From positions 37,971,796-38,035,795 of the forward strand of contig NC_081842.1 in NCBI RefSeq assembly GCF_963259705.1: a stretch of 64,000 nucleotides of DNA, read 5' to 3'. Numbering within the stretch: the first letter of the stretch is position 1; the number at the start of each line of letters is the position of its first letter. This document shows positions 10,358 to 21,811 of this stretch, piece after piece. A program made the translations under genes and the position numbers. The DNA is from Myotis daubentonii (lineage: Eukaryota > Chordata > Mammalia > Chiroptera > Vespertilionidae). Below the pieces are notes generated by a model. That model was not told where the DNA came from. It did not search any database and worked only from the letters and a program-made list of their open reading frames with translations.

Positions 10358-11670
10358 ATTGTGTGTATTTCCCAAAGATAAGTAAAGAAACAAACAAGTA
10401 GACCGAAAACTAAGCTTGGCCTTGCTGGAAACACAGATTATTCTCAGAGTAAAGACTGGCTAAAATGTAATCCTAGGATATCAGGAATGTTCAGAGTTTA
10501 CAGTTTAATGCGTCGGAGTTAAGAAGTTTTTAAAAAGCAGTTTAATAATTGGCTCCCCCTCCTCAAGGCTTGGGTTTCATTTCACATCATGAAAAGCAAA
10601 CTTGAACGCAGCCATTGCAGCAAAGCAGGGCCTTCTGATTTGCTGGCTGCTTCAAATAACAGTTGTCCCTTTGATAATATGGACACCTATCTCCTTTCAC
10701 CATCTAGTACTTCTCGGGCACTTGGTAACATATCCCATCTGTTTTTTAGGGCCACTGTTATAAGGAAGCTGGGAAGAGGGAAGAAAGGCCTGGTTGATCA
10801 CAAGGTCCTATCAAATGTCAAAGCTGGCCTTGGCTGACCTCCCATCTATTCAGAGCTGCTTTGATTTAATCTCCAAACTGGCTGCTTCTCCAGCCTGTAA
10901 GTTCTATCTGCAGCCCATGTGTCAGCATTGAGATATGACCTGCTTCACGCTCCATTCATCTCATTTGAAGGACGGAAATTAAACTGGAGGGTGGAAGAAG
11001 GAACTGCTCAAAATACACACGCATTAACTGAAGCCTTTTGTGTGGGTGCATTATAGGGGTTTGAACAACCATTAAAAATTATATGAAAATGAAATTGATC
11101 TTTACTTCACTGAAATGGTTTAGAATTTTTCCTCCCTTCACCCCCTTCATCTATTCTTCTTTCCTCCCTCCCCATTTTGTAGTAATCATCAGAACCTGTT
11201 CTCATTAAGGTTTAGAATGAGAGAAAAATTTACAATTTTTCAGGTGCTTTAAAAAGGAGTCCGTTAGAAAATTCAGTTATTGCTTTCAGTCTGCACAGTA
11301 AATATTTGAGAAAACAGAGATATAAAAATAAGGTGACCAAAGTAATAGAAATGTAGATTGCTTTGTTTATCATTATTGACTTAAATCTTACCTTTTAAGT
11401 TTGTTTGTTTTTTAATCAGTTAAAACTCAAACTTTGGGCATAGACCTATACCTATCAGGACATATTGCTACAGTATAAATCTATATAGAAGCTGTTCCAT
11501 TTTTATTTGTAAAATCTTCTTGCTCTTTTAATTGGCCCTTTTATAATATTAATAAAGGCTAGTAATTAACAGAAAGTTTGATTCCTTGTAGATGTGTTTA
11601 AGACGTTTAAAAATAAATTCTATTTCATTTACTAGAGGTGTCCCAAAACAACAAAAATCATATAATTATA
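9362..11670. other. Unique sequence, candidate conserved non-coding region at 9.6-11.1 kb
   Basis: About 2.3 kb free of recognised transposons. Base composition is balanced and non-repetitive, unlike the AT-rich surroundings. Three TCF/LEF-type CTTTGAT strings occur at 10275-10281, 10669-10675 and 10859-10865, all on the plus strand. The 171-codon minus-strand frame at 9631-10146 has no recognisable domain. Regulatory function is inferred from repeat exclusion and motifs; conservation was not tested. Confidence 0.4.
10319..10355. repeat. (TG)n microsatellite
   Basis: An uninterrupted TG dinucleotide run of about 18 units, able to adopt Z-DNA and likely polymorphic. Confidence 0.95.
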
Positions 11671-12174
11671 CTAGAGGCCTGGTGCATGAAATTCATGCAC
11701 TGGAGGGGTGGTCCCTCAGCCCGGCCTGTGCCCTCTCGCAGTCCAGAACCCCTCGGGGGATGTTCGCCTGCTGGTTTTCTTCTGACTACTTTTAAGATGT
11801 TCTCTTCCTTTCTTTCTTTCTTTTTTTTTTTTGTAGTTGCCCTCTAATGCAGCCAGGTATTAATTTTCTTTCTCCTCACAGTCCTCGCAGCCTGGGACCC
11901 CTCACTCCTTACCGCCCGCCGGCTCATTGCTCCTTACTGATTGGCTTGCTGCTCCTTAGCACTACCTGGGAGGTGGGAGAGGCTCCTATCACCACTGCTG
12001 CGCTTGCCAGCCAAGCCCAGCTTCTGGCTGAGCTGTGCTTCCCCTGTGGGAGGTATTGACCTCCAGGAGGCAGCTCCTGCATTAAGCATCTCCCCCCTGG
12101 TGGTCAGTGTGCATCATAGCAACCGGTCGTTCTGGTCATTCCACTTTAATGGTCGCTTAGGCTTTTATTACATA
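11671..12174 (-). mobile_element. Helitron (first of a head-to-tail doublet)
   Basis: The 3' end lies at the plus-strand CTAG 11671-11674 with hairpin 'ggtgcatgaaattcatgcac' just inside. The 5' end (minus-strand TATGTAATAAAAGCC) is at about 12174 and touches the next Helitron. The flanking A at 11670 fits insertion between A and T. A short CTTT/poly(T) tract at 11811-11834 sits inside. Confidence 0.88.
12090..12103 (-). promoter_or_regulatory. CTCF-like core motif inside a Helitron
   Basis: The minus-strand sequence CCACCAGGGGGGAG is one or two changes from the CTCF core. It sits about 70 bp from the Helitron 5' end. Confidence 0.45.
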
Positions 12175-13132
12175 CTAGGGGCCCGGTGCACGAAATTCGT
12201 GCACTGGGTGTGGGGGCGGGGGGAGTGTCCCTCAGCCCAGCCTGCCCCCTCTCACATACTGGGAGCCCTCAGGCGTTGACCCCCATCACCCTCCAATCGC
12301 AAGATCGGCCCCTTGCCCAGGCCTGACGCCTCTGACAGAGGCGTCAGGCCTGGGCAGGGGACCCTCATTTCCCCCCATCACTGGTTCTGCCCCCAGCCCA
12401 GGCCTGATGCCTCTGGCCCAGGCATCAGGCCTGGGCAGGGGACCCCCAGACCCCTCCAATTGCTGGCTCTGCCCCCCGCCCAGGCCTGATGCCTCAGCCA
12501 GAGGAGTTGACCCTCATCACCCTCCGATCACCAATCACCGGATCAGCCCCTTGACCAGGCCTGAGGCCTCCAGCAGAGGTGTCAGGCCTGGGCAGGGGAC
12601 CCCCAGCTCCCCGCAGTTGCAGGCTCCACCCCTGCCCAGGCCTAACGCCTCTGGCCTAGGCGTCCGGCCCGGGCAGCGGGGACCCGCAGCTGCAGCAGCC
12701 CCGCGATCGTGGGCTTCGCTTTAGGCCCAGGCAAGGGACCCCTAGCTCCTGGGACTGCCAGCTTCAACCGTGCCCAGTTCCCATCGCTGGCTCCACCCCT
12801 ACTTCCTGCTATCACTGGCCAGGGTGGAAAAGGGATCTGATTCTCTGATCATGGCTGGGGAGCAGGGCAAAGGCGGCCCCAGGGCTTCCTTTGCCCTGCC
12901 CCCCAGTTCTTAGCTCCCCCCTGGGTTTTCGATCTCTGTCAGTGGCAGGGGGCTTCTTCCTTCTTTCCCTTTCGCCTCCCTGCATTGTGCCTACATATGC
13001 AAATTAACCACCATCTTGTTGGCAGTTAACTGCCAATCTTAGTTGGCAGTTAATTTGCATATAGCCCTGATTAGCCAATGAAAAGGGTAGCGTCATACGC
13101 CAATTACCATTTTTCTCTTTTATTAGTGTAGA
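12175..13132 (-). mobile_element. HeliBatN1-like Helitron, near full length
   Basis: The 3' end is at the plus-strand CTAG 12175-12178 with perfect hairpin GTGCACGAAATTCGTGCAC (12186-12204). The 5' end is at 13131-13132 (minus-strand TCTACACTAATAAAAGAG). Flanking bases A (12174) and T (13133) match Helitron A^T insertion. It belongs to the same family as the (+) copy at 41811-42850 and is about 80 bp shorter. The interior is a series of AGGCCTGA/TCAGGCCT inverted modules. Confidence 0.93.
12315..12355. repeat. Perfect 20-bp inverted repeat with 1-nt spacer
   Basis: The left arm gcccaggcctgacgcctctg (12315-12334) is exactly complementary to 12336-12355, separated by a single A. It lies inside the Helitron; the related copy at 41811-42850 has only an imperfect version. 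Confidence 0.95.
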
Positions 13133-14267
13133 TTAGGTGTGTTGGGAAAGTTAGCTATATTTATTTCTCTGTTTATTCATTTGCTCAGATATTCTTGTAT
13201 TTATTATTTGAACTCTGTACTAAAAGGTATCCAGCAAGAGAAATTTTTATTTTATTTTAAAAGTATAGCGTACATTTTCTGTTGTAATAGTTGTACATAT
13301 TCAATGTAAGAAAAAACAAACTGCAAAGCTGGGGAAAGAGAATAAGAGAGAGAAAAATGAGAGCAAGAGTGAGACCGAGAGAGAGGGATAGAGAGAAGAG
13401 AGAAAGGGGGCAAAAGAATAGCAAATACTATAATACTACTGACTAGAGTAACCAATATAAATACTTTAAACAATCATTAACAACCATTAACAATCATTAT
13501 TTATCTTTTTCTTTTTTGTATTAGCACACTTATTTCCTTTATATGCAACCACAGTGCTCCTTCTTGGGAGAAGACTATATTTTCAGGTTTTGGGTCATCC
13601 TTTTTTATGATTATATAATATCACTTTGTATGAAAGTGATTATTTTATTTTGCTAATGTTGGATTGATGGCCATTTAGGTTTTCTACATTTTTACTACTA
13701 TAAATGTGTTATTTAAAAATATTTTATGCTTCTATGATTTTCTCTGAAATTCTCTAATTTTGAAAAAGGAATGTGGACAATCTATTATTTGTAGTTAAAA
13801 GTACTGTATCCTTTTTTTCTGGTTCTTTATTTGAATACCCACTTGGAAATAACTTTCCTTCCTATAAAAATCTTATGTTTTTTCTTTAGCATGTACTGTT
13901 TATTTGTTTCATATTTAATATATGTGCATGAGAATGAGTACTATAGTGAATAATGTAAATGAACCATTTCACAAAACTTATGGAAAAAATTTTCAAACTC
14001 TGGTTATAGGGAGAGAAAGTTTTTGAGTATCTGAAGTATTTAAATAATGCCATTTAAGCATTTAATCTTGTAATAGGGAAGAAGGAGAATGCAAGATGAT
14101 TGTATCCCTCTTGTACTGCTTCTCAGTAAGATCTCTCTTCCTGAATGTCCTTTTGTAAATATCTATTACTCAAGGCCGAATGTGTTGAAAAAAAATATTT
14201 TACAAGTTAATTCATTCTTTACAATACTGAGTGGGAAGTAGTTCATGGCTTTAATATAATACTTTGC
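13133..14267. other. AT-rich sequence with a probable L1M antisense fragment
   Basis: About 13520-13740 ('gatggccatttaggttttct') resembles the antisense 3' region of old L1M elements. The rest, including a GA-rich patch at 13335-13405, is unassigned and non-coding. Confidence 0.45.
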
Positions 14268-14445
14268 AACAGATCTTTTGCAATGATGGAAATGTTCTAT
14301 ATCTGTGCTGTTTAATATGGTAGCCACTGGCAACATGTAGCTTTTGAACATGTGAAATGTAGTTAGTGCAACTGAGAAACTGAATAATTAAATTTATATA
14401 ATTTAAATTTAAATCAGTTGGCCATATGTGGCTATCTTAAACAAC
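14268..14445 (+). mobile_element. Ancient hAT-type DNA transposon fragment
   Basis: 'tgtgctgtttaatatggtag' together with its inverted partner 'ggccatatgtggctatctta' matches a widespread old mammalian MER element built from an inverted TAGCCACATGTGGCTA motif. The exact family is not assigned. Confidence 0.55.
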
Positions 14446-14724
14446 ACAACTTTAATACTTTTACCATTATTTGAAGCATTGTAACAGTTTGTGAAACATT
14501 GTAGATACTTAAGTACCTGTTACTCAAGTTCATTTCATTGAAGGATACATATTAAATGAAAAAGAACTTATAATCTTGGAATATCATAATAATAATAAGA
14601 AAGATTAAAAACTACTTGTGCATTGAAAAATATTTCTGCCATTTCTTTCAGAGAAAAAGACTGAAAACTTCAATAGGGCAAAGGTGATAAAAATGTCTTT
14701 ATGGACCCTTGGGTAAAATGGATT

Positions 14725-14885
14725 GTTAGATCTGGGTTGAAGATCTGGCTTTGATGCTAACCACCTACTGACCAGGGTAAGTCATTTTTGGTGGTCTTGC
14801 TTACCACTTTTTCCTTTATATCTCGATTATAAGCACCCAGTGCCAGATACTTGTAGGTTCCAATAAGTATTTGTAGAATGAATGG
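14725..14885 (+). mobile_element. MIR/L2-like remnant
   Basis: 'cccagtgccagatacttgta' followed by 'aatgaatgga' resembles the shared MIR/L2 3' terminus. Strongly diverged. Confidence 0.45.
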
Positions 14886-15954
14886 ATATACTTTTGTCTG
14901 CCTGAATCAGCAACTCCTTTCACTGTCCATTCTTATAACTTGATACTTTGTACCCTCTGACCTGAGTAAAGTTCTTACATGTGGATGGCTCTGGCACAGG
15001 ACAAGTCTTTTGCTCCAGAGTGGTATAGAATCATTAGGTAGAGCCCTCTCCTCACAAGTTTCTAAAAGGGTCTAGTTCTAGAGATGTCCAAGGATGTGTG
15101 AAATTGGTATTAAATCCCAGTTTAAGAGCCAGATAAAATCAGATGGGATGACATGAGATATCCCAACTCAAATACTGAGGCAGTAAAAAGAGCTGAAAAG
15201 GAATAAATTCCTTTGTTCTCCAACTTTTGCTCTATTTTGGTGCTCAGTGGATTGAATGATGCCCACCTACACTGAAGAAGTCAGCCAGCCCACCTTTACT
15301 AATTCCCTAATCCAGCTACTAATCTCATCTGGATACACCCTCACAGACACATCCAGAAAAAATGTTTTATTTGGGCATCCTGTGACACAAAATAAATCAT
15401 CATAATTTATATACCATTCTTAGCTTTCTATATTCAATTGTATATAGAAATTGACCTACAATCCAGGATATTTTATATCTTTCTGAAATCCATTCAAATA
15501 TAAAGATCATTGACCAATTACAGAATAGTTATCACATTATTAACTTAGAATAGCCTACTGAAAATTTTATTTGGGTCAAAAACAGGGAAATTGAAATTTC
15601 TATAAAAATCATCCACTTGAATAAAATTTCTCATTTCAAAAAAATCTCAAATATTTAGTAAAGAAGAAGGGAAATATCGTGCTGAGTTCATTATATACAG
15701 TATAGGCTTTTTAAATGGATTTGATTTTTACCAAAAAATCTTGGCTAATAAGAAAATGGATATTTAGAGAGATTCCATAATTTGTCTTTGTCACACAATG
15801 TATGGCAGAGTTGGAACTCATACTTTTTTCTAATCCCAAACCTGTGTTCTTTATTTAACATAAATCTTTACCCAGTGAAACAACTCTTTCCATTTGGGAA
15901 ATGTTACTGTCATTCATGTATAAACATACACTGAGCACAAATATTCTATTCTGC
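14886..15954. other. Unassigned AT-rich sequence
   Basis: About 1.1 kb without coding frames or recognised repeats. Confidence 0.55.
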
Positions 15955-16255
15955 TTTTTTTTTTTTTTGTAACTTGACTTATGGCATAAACATTTTTCCA
16001 TGTATGTGTTTAGATTTTAAAATGCTAAATTTTAATATCTTTCTAATGTGTTTTCTGGCTAGTATAAAATAATTTCTTTAAGTATTTCCCTAATATTAGG
16101 CATGTAAATTGTTTTTAATTATTCTTTTTATCATAGATAAGGCACTAGTAAGATATATCCATTCCCTTAGTTTTTTGCTTCCATTGAGCTATTTCTAGTT
16201 GTGAAATTCATGGGAGTAAATGTTATGAACATCTGTATAGGTCTTACAACACACT
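15955..16255 (-). mobile_element. L1M 3'-region fragment
   Basis: 'cataaacatttttccatgta' and 'ttatgaacatctgtatagg' match the antisense non-coding 3' part of old L1M copies. Confidence 0.5.
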
Positions 16256-17084
16256 ACCTCTTTTCTTTCACAAACACATGCACTAATTTAAGATGAAATA
16301 TTGCTACTTTTAAAAGATGTTGTCAACGCTCGTGTTCTATAATGGAGAAGAACATCAAGCTTCAGGGATTTATTCCACTCAAAGTGTTGTTGTGAATTGC
16401 CCTTGAAAAAGAAAGTGACAGACCTCCTCCCCTTCCCTGAATTATATTACATCCCAGAGGACTGAACTGGTCATTAATTTTTAATATCATCTCTTCTCAG
16501 TGAAGAGTGTAATGAATTTTCCTTAGATAATCTTGTAGGATTGAAGTCCTAGAAATTCTGGGAAGATTTCAGGGCATCTATAGGGAGCCTGGACAATTTT
16601 AACCAGTTGCCATGTCCCTGGAGGAGAGTATATACCATAAATAAGGGTAATTATTAGATTACCTACAACATCAATTAATACTGTAATAACAGCTACTAAT
16701 GTCTATACAGGGCTCTCTAATATCCACAGTATTTTCCCATATTTGTGCTCACAGGAGAGTAGGCTGCACTGGGCAGGGCTTTGTGAGATACAGAGAACTG
16801 TGTGCCAGGAATGAAGTAATGTCTCTGTTTTTATTGAACAGTCTGATTGAATTAAAAAGATATCAGCACATTAAAAGTTAATTATATCCCAAAGAAGGTA
16901 ATATCAAATATCTAACAAGAAAATATATCATAATATTTAAAAAAGCAAGTTTTATTATTCTGGACTTTGTGGTCAAGGTAGTTAATAGCAATAAATGTAG
17001 TTAATATTGCTAAGGTATGGAAACTCCTTTTCAGAAAAGTCATATATGATGACAATCTCAGGAAGCTAAGCCTTAGTTATACTC
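16256..17084. other. Unassigned sequence
   Basis: About 830 bp, non-repetitive and non-coding by inspection. Confidence 0.5.
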
Positions 17085-17375
17085 TGGCCCTCTCCTGCCT
17101 TCCTATCATCACCTCAGTATACCTGATCCAGGCCTTTAGGAACATCCTGAGGGGTTCCCTTTGGGAAGGTCAGCTGAGTTCTAGAATTAGACTCCTATGG
17201 TTTTCAAGCATTTGAAATTGGTCTGAATTGCACCATCAGCTTTCTTGGATCTCTAGCTTGCAGATGGCAGATCACAGAACTTCTCAACCTCCACAATTGG
17301 ATAAGGCAATTTCTCATTATCTATCTAATCATCTATCTCCTATAGCTTCTGTGTCTGTAAACTCTGACTAATATA
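17085..17375 (+). mobile_element. MLT2-like 5' LTR, partial
   Basis: The 3' half of an ERVL-type LTR is recognisable: 'caccatcagctttcttggat', 'ctcctatagcttctgtgtct' and the terminal GACTAATATA at 17366-17375. The expected LTR start (TGTGATGGTTAATTTT) is missing upstream, so the LTR is 5'-truncated or deeply eroded. It pairs with the 3' LTR at 20472. Confidence 0.7.
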
Positions 17376-18559
17376 AGTTTTGGTACCAAGAATCTAGAAT
17401 TATTTCTTTAATCTAATTAGACTTTAAAATTATAATGATTCTATTTTCAATAGTAAAGTGAGTACTGATAGTTCACAGTGTGAACTATTTATAGAGATAT
17501 GCAAAATAGCTGCATTGGATACTTCTAATCACTCATAAGAATAGTTCATATTTTATATGATATTTTCAAGCATTTTTTGAAAATTAACAAAAATAATTAC
17601 ATTGAATGATTGCCCCTAATATTGCTGACAAAGTGGCAAAATAAAAAGATAAGCTCAGGGATCCAAACTCCCAGCTCAAGTGCTACATAAATGACGTAAA
17701 GCTTTATATGTATCCCAAAGGGACCTTATTTCCTTTAGCCTGAAATTTTGCAAATCAAATAGAGAACCTCAACCTAGGACTTGCTGAATTACAATGCAAG
17801 TTGAACTCCCACAGTGTCTATTGGTAAAGTGAGGGCATTTCTTGGGAAAGAATGGGATTATACTTTGGGATGGGGAGGTGTATGAAGACTCTAATGAGTC
17901 ACTCAATTTTGGTGAGTATTCTTCACCAGTTGAAGACATCTTCCCACCCACAGCAGATTTGGCCTTCCTACCCCTAGCAGATTTGGCCTTCCCACCCCCA
18001 GTGACAGTAGCATTCCTGCCTTTAATGGTATTGACCTCTCAATGCACAGTGATATTGGCCTTTCCACCTCCATCTGAAGGGATTAACTCTACTTTGCCTA
18101 AGAAAACTGTAATGGCTTCTCCTGAGGTAGTTGCCATTTAAGACTATGTTGATTCTCCTCAGGACCAATCACAACCACCCATCCATCTTTGCTTCTAGAC
18201 CTAGAACTAGACTCAAGTCCCAAAGGTGAGATGCAATGAAAAGGTGCATTATACTCCAAAAGATCTCTAATTTATGCACACAGAAATCTAAGGGTGTGGG
18301 GTAATGGCAGAAGGAACACAAAGATAGATCAGGCTGAATTTATTGATATGGCTCACTAAGAAAAATTCTGCATTTGATATTGTATGTGGCTTGGGGAGTT
18401 AGAAAGGACTCTAACAGTTTCTTTGGTTGGTTGACTAAAAAATAGATCAAAAGATGACCCACTGTGAGTGAATTGGAAATGCTGCACATGCTGTGGTTTA
18501 AGGTAGAGAAAGGGATTCAAAGGCTTAGGGATGCTAAAGTGGATTTATCACTTAAGACC

Positions 18560-19460
18560 TACTTATCGCACTGAAAGGGTCCAGAAGAAATGCCCTTCAC
18601 CAGTAAGAAATAAATGTGTGAAGGGAGACCCAGCATCCTTAAAAAGCTTTGTGATCACTCTCCTTATATACCAGATTTAACAGTGGGAACTGAAGTCACT
18701 GAATTGAGAAACCTAAATGCAATAGGAGTAATTGGATCGCAGGGTGGCAGGAACCAAATAATTGCACCAATTGGCAAAGTCAAGGTGGGCATGGAGAGTC
18801 AAAGCAACAATCACCATGTGGTAATTCCAAGTGTAGTTGCTATACCAGATGTGGTTACATTGCTTAAACAAATTAACAATTCCCTGGTACCTGGTATGCA
18901 GCTCTTTACCTGGCCAATGCCTTTTCTCCACCCTATACATAAGGTCTACCAAACACAGCTTGCTTCCAGCTAGCATTTCCCTTACATTCTGGCCCATTAC
19001 ATAATGACATTATGTTGATTGGACCTAGAGAGCAACAAGTAACAACTATTCAAGACTTATTGGTAAGACATTTGTATGTCAGAGTGCGAAAAATAAATAT
19101 GACTAAAATTCATGGACCTTTTACCTCAGTGAAATTTCCAGGGATCCATTGGTGTGAGGCAAGTAGAGATAGCTCTTCTAGATGAAGGATAAGTTGTTGC
19201 ATCTGACTCCTCCTACAACCCAAAAAGAGGCACAGTGTCTATTCGGCCTCTGAATTTGGGAGGTAACATATTTCTCATATGGATGTTGCACTCCAGCTCA
19301 TGTACCAAATGAGCTGAAAAACCACTAGTTTTGAGTGGGGTCCAGAGCAAGAGAAGGCTCTGCAACAGGTCCAGGCTGCTGTGCAAACTTCCTACCACTT
19401 GGGTCATCCAGACTGCTACCTGAATACTTGGGGATTCTCCTGTTTCTGAATCAACAGGCA
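18560..19460 (+). pseudogene. ERVL pol (reverse transcriptase) pseudogene
   Basis: This would once have encoded the reverse transcriptase part of an endogenous retrovirus L polyprotein. Short translated patches resembling retroviral RT occur in at least two plus-strand frames, separated by stops and frameshifts. One is the 119-codon frame at 18614-18973; another lies around 19010-19170, with the later RT-RNase H connection region to about 19460. At the position of the Y-x-D-D catalytic box (about 18997-19011) the reading frame slips, consistent with a one-base deletion, so the active site cannot be encoded. No intact product is possible. The class assignment rests on the MLT2-like LTRs and the pol flavour; another class III element is the main alternative. 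Confidence 0.7.
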
Positions 19461-19511
19461 GAGTGACATGCATTGGTGTAATGTAGAGGAAGGGATCTAA
19501 AGAAGGGATTT

Positions 19512-19738
19512 AGCCCAAACTGGTTTGGCTTAGTGGGTAGAGCGTTGGCCTATGGACCAAGGGGTCCCGGGTTTGATTCCAATCAAGGGTATATGCCCAG
19601 GGTTGCAGGATTGATCCCCAGTAGGAGACGTGCAGGAGGCTGCCAATTAATGATTATCTCTCATCATTGATGTTTCTATCTCTTTCTCCCTCTCTCTTCT
19701 TGTCTGAAATAAATAAAAATATATTTTTTTTTTAAAAA
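19512..19738 (+). mobile_element. Ves SINE inside the ERVL
   Basis: Starts 'agcccaaactggtttggctt', has B-box-like GGTTTGATTCC and an A-rich end. The target duplications aaagaagggattt (19499-19511) and aaaggagggattt (19739-19751) differ by one base. It is therefore younger than the provirus. Confidence 0.95.
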
Positions 19739-20471
19739 AAAGGAGGGATTTTGAGGCAAAGAAGGGAGTTACTGTATTGTCTGGGGTGATTGATCCTGAC
19801 TACTACCAAAGGGAATTGGACTGCTGCTCCACAGTGGCAGTTGGGAAGAGTGTGTCTGAAATACAGGAGATGCCTAGGGCATCTCTTAGTATTACCACAT
19901 CCTATGACAAGGTCAAAGGAAAACTACAATGACCCAGTCCAGGTAGGACTACTGATAGCCCAGACCCTTCAAGAATGAAGGTTTGAGTCACCCCACCAGA
20001 TAAAGAACCATGGCCAGCAAAGGTGCTTGGTGAAAGCAAAAGGAATACATAGTGGGTAATGGAAGAAGGGAGTTATAAATATGATCTCTGACCATGTGAT
20101 TAGTTAAAGAAACACAAACTAATTTTCATAAATATGTTCTCTTTATTTTGTCATCAATATATTTGTGTTTGTGTATACACACACACACACACATTCTTTT
20201 CTCTCTTATTATCATGTAACATAATATCCATTGACTTTATAGCATAGCATTTAAGTATTACTAATTTAAACTACAAGATAACAAGGAAAACAGTAAATAT
20301 CACTCAAGAACTTCACCTCCTCGTTTGAGAAAGGGGTTGATGAAGTCTCAGTTGTGGACAGGATAGTTGTATCATGGTTGGCAGAATTATAACCTTGTTA
20401 TTGTCTTTATTTGGAGATCAAGTATGGTTTAAGGAGATGTGTGTGGGTGCCAAGTTGACAAGGGTTGAACT

Positions 20472-20612
20472 TGTGATGGTTAATTTTATGTGACAAGTTG
20501 ACTGGTCATGGGTGCCCAGATTAAACATTATTTTTGGGTGTGTCAGTGAGAGTGTGAGTGGGTGTCATCCAATCTATCAGTTCTGTTTTACTTGAGAACC
20601 CTGACTAATATA
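20472..20612 (+). mobile_element. MLT2-like 3' LTR, internally deleted
   Basis: Begins TGTGATGGTTAATTTTATGTG-type sequence at 20472 and ends GAACCCTGACTAATATA at about 20612. At 141 bp it is much shorter than a usual MLT2 LTR (roughly 400-500 bp), so most of the middle is lost. Confidence 0.8.
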
Positions 20613-20846
20613 TATATCTGATCTTGACTATAAACTAGTGCAATATGCATTCATTTCTCCCATATCGTTGATGTTCAATTCTGGAACATTTCTTATGAAT
20701 TTTCTATTAACCTTCTGAAAGTTCCTCCCCATGGATTTAAGGATGGACTGTCTCCCAAATATAAGACAATTAAGGAAAACCCAGAAACTCACTACATGTT
20801 ATTTGAGTGTTTAAAAGAAATTGTTCTTTTATTTTTTATTTTTATA

Positions 20847-21811
20847 CTAGAGGCCCGGTGCACAAAAATTTGTGCACTCGGGGGGGGGAAGGGAGGGGGT
20901 CCCTCAGCCCGGCCTGTGCCCTCTCGCAGTCTGGGACCCCTCGGGAGATAACGACCTGCTGGCTTAGGCCTGCTCCCAGGTGGCAGAGGGCAGGCCCAAT
21001 CCCTAGGTGCAGCCCCTGGTTGGGCTCAGAGCAGGGCCGATTGGGGAGTTGGGGCACTGCCCCCTGTCATGCACAGAGCAGGGCGGATTGGGAGGTTGCG
21101 ATGCCACCCTCAGTCACTTCAGGGTAGGGCGAATTGGGGGGTTGGGGCACCGCCCCCTGTCACACTCAAGGCAGGGTCGATGGGGAGGTTGCGGCGCCAA
21201 CCCCAGTCGCGCACAGAGAAGGGCCAATCAGGAGGTTGGGGAGCTCCCCCCTGTCACGCACAGAGCAGGGCCAATCAAGGGGTTGGGAAGCTCCCCCCTG
21301 TCATGCACAGAGCAGGGTCGATCAGGGGGTTGGGGAGCTCCCCCCTGTCATGCACAGAGCAGGGTCGATCAGGGGGTTGAGGAACTCCCCCCTGTCACTC
21401 ACAGAGTAGGGCCGATAGGGGAGTTGGGGTACCGCCCCCTGTCACACACAGAGCATGGCTGATCAGGGGGTTGGGGCGCCACCACTGTCACACTCAGGGC
21501 AGGGCCAATGGGGAGGTTATGGCTCTACCCCATCACACACAGAGCAGGGCCCGTGGGGTGGGGGGGTTGGAGTGCTGCACCCTGTCACACACAGAACTGC
21601 AGAGCCATCAGGGGGTTGGGGAGCTCCCCCCTATCAGGCACAGAGCAGGGCCGATAGGGAGGTTGTGGCCCCGCCCCCTGTCACACACAGAGTCACAGGG
21701 CGATCAGGGGGTTTGGGCGCTGCCCCCTGTCATACTGATCCCGGTGCCGGGAGGCCTCATGGCTCCGCTGATCCCGGTGCTGGGACGCATATTACCCTTT
21801 TACTATATAGA
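20847..21811 (-). mobile_element. Helitron carrying a 47-bp minisatellite
   Basis: The 3' end is at the plus-strand CTAG 20847-20850 (preceded by A), with hairpin 'ggtgcacaaaaatttgtgca' inside. The 5' end is minus-strand TCTATATAGTAAAAGGG at about 21811. The middle is a tandem array (see next entry). It abuts a second (-) Helitron. Confidence 0.9.
21027..21735. repeat. 47-bp minisatellite, about 15 copies
   Basis: Units beginning CAGAGCAGGG recur at 21027, 21074, 21214, 21261, 21308, 21355, 21402, 21449, about 21495, 21540, 21641 and 21688, with diverged units between. Spacing is 45-52 bp and mostly exactly 47. A 47-bp period keeps all three frames open for long stretches, which explains frames of up to 181 codons here without any gene. 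Confidence 0.95.

Larger units (their letters stand above)
17376..20471 (+). mobile_element. Ancient ERVL internal region (gag-pol remnants)
   Basis: Immediately after the 5' LTR, 'ttttggtaccaag' (17378-17390) is placed as the ERVL primer-binding-site region. The 17840-18560 interval holds gag-like remnants (proline-rich stretch at about 17940-18060, ending in stops). From about 18560 to 19460 there is pol. A Ves SINE interrupts at 19512-19738, and eroded sequence runs to the 3' LTR. All frames are broken. Any env is absent, as expected for ERVL. Confidence 0.75.

Noticed and set aside
21027..21735. Regularly spaced repeats reminiscent of a CRISPR array
   Set aside because: Units are contiguous with no unique spacers, and the setting is a mammalian Helitron.
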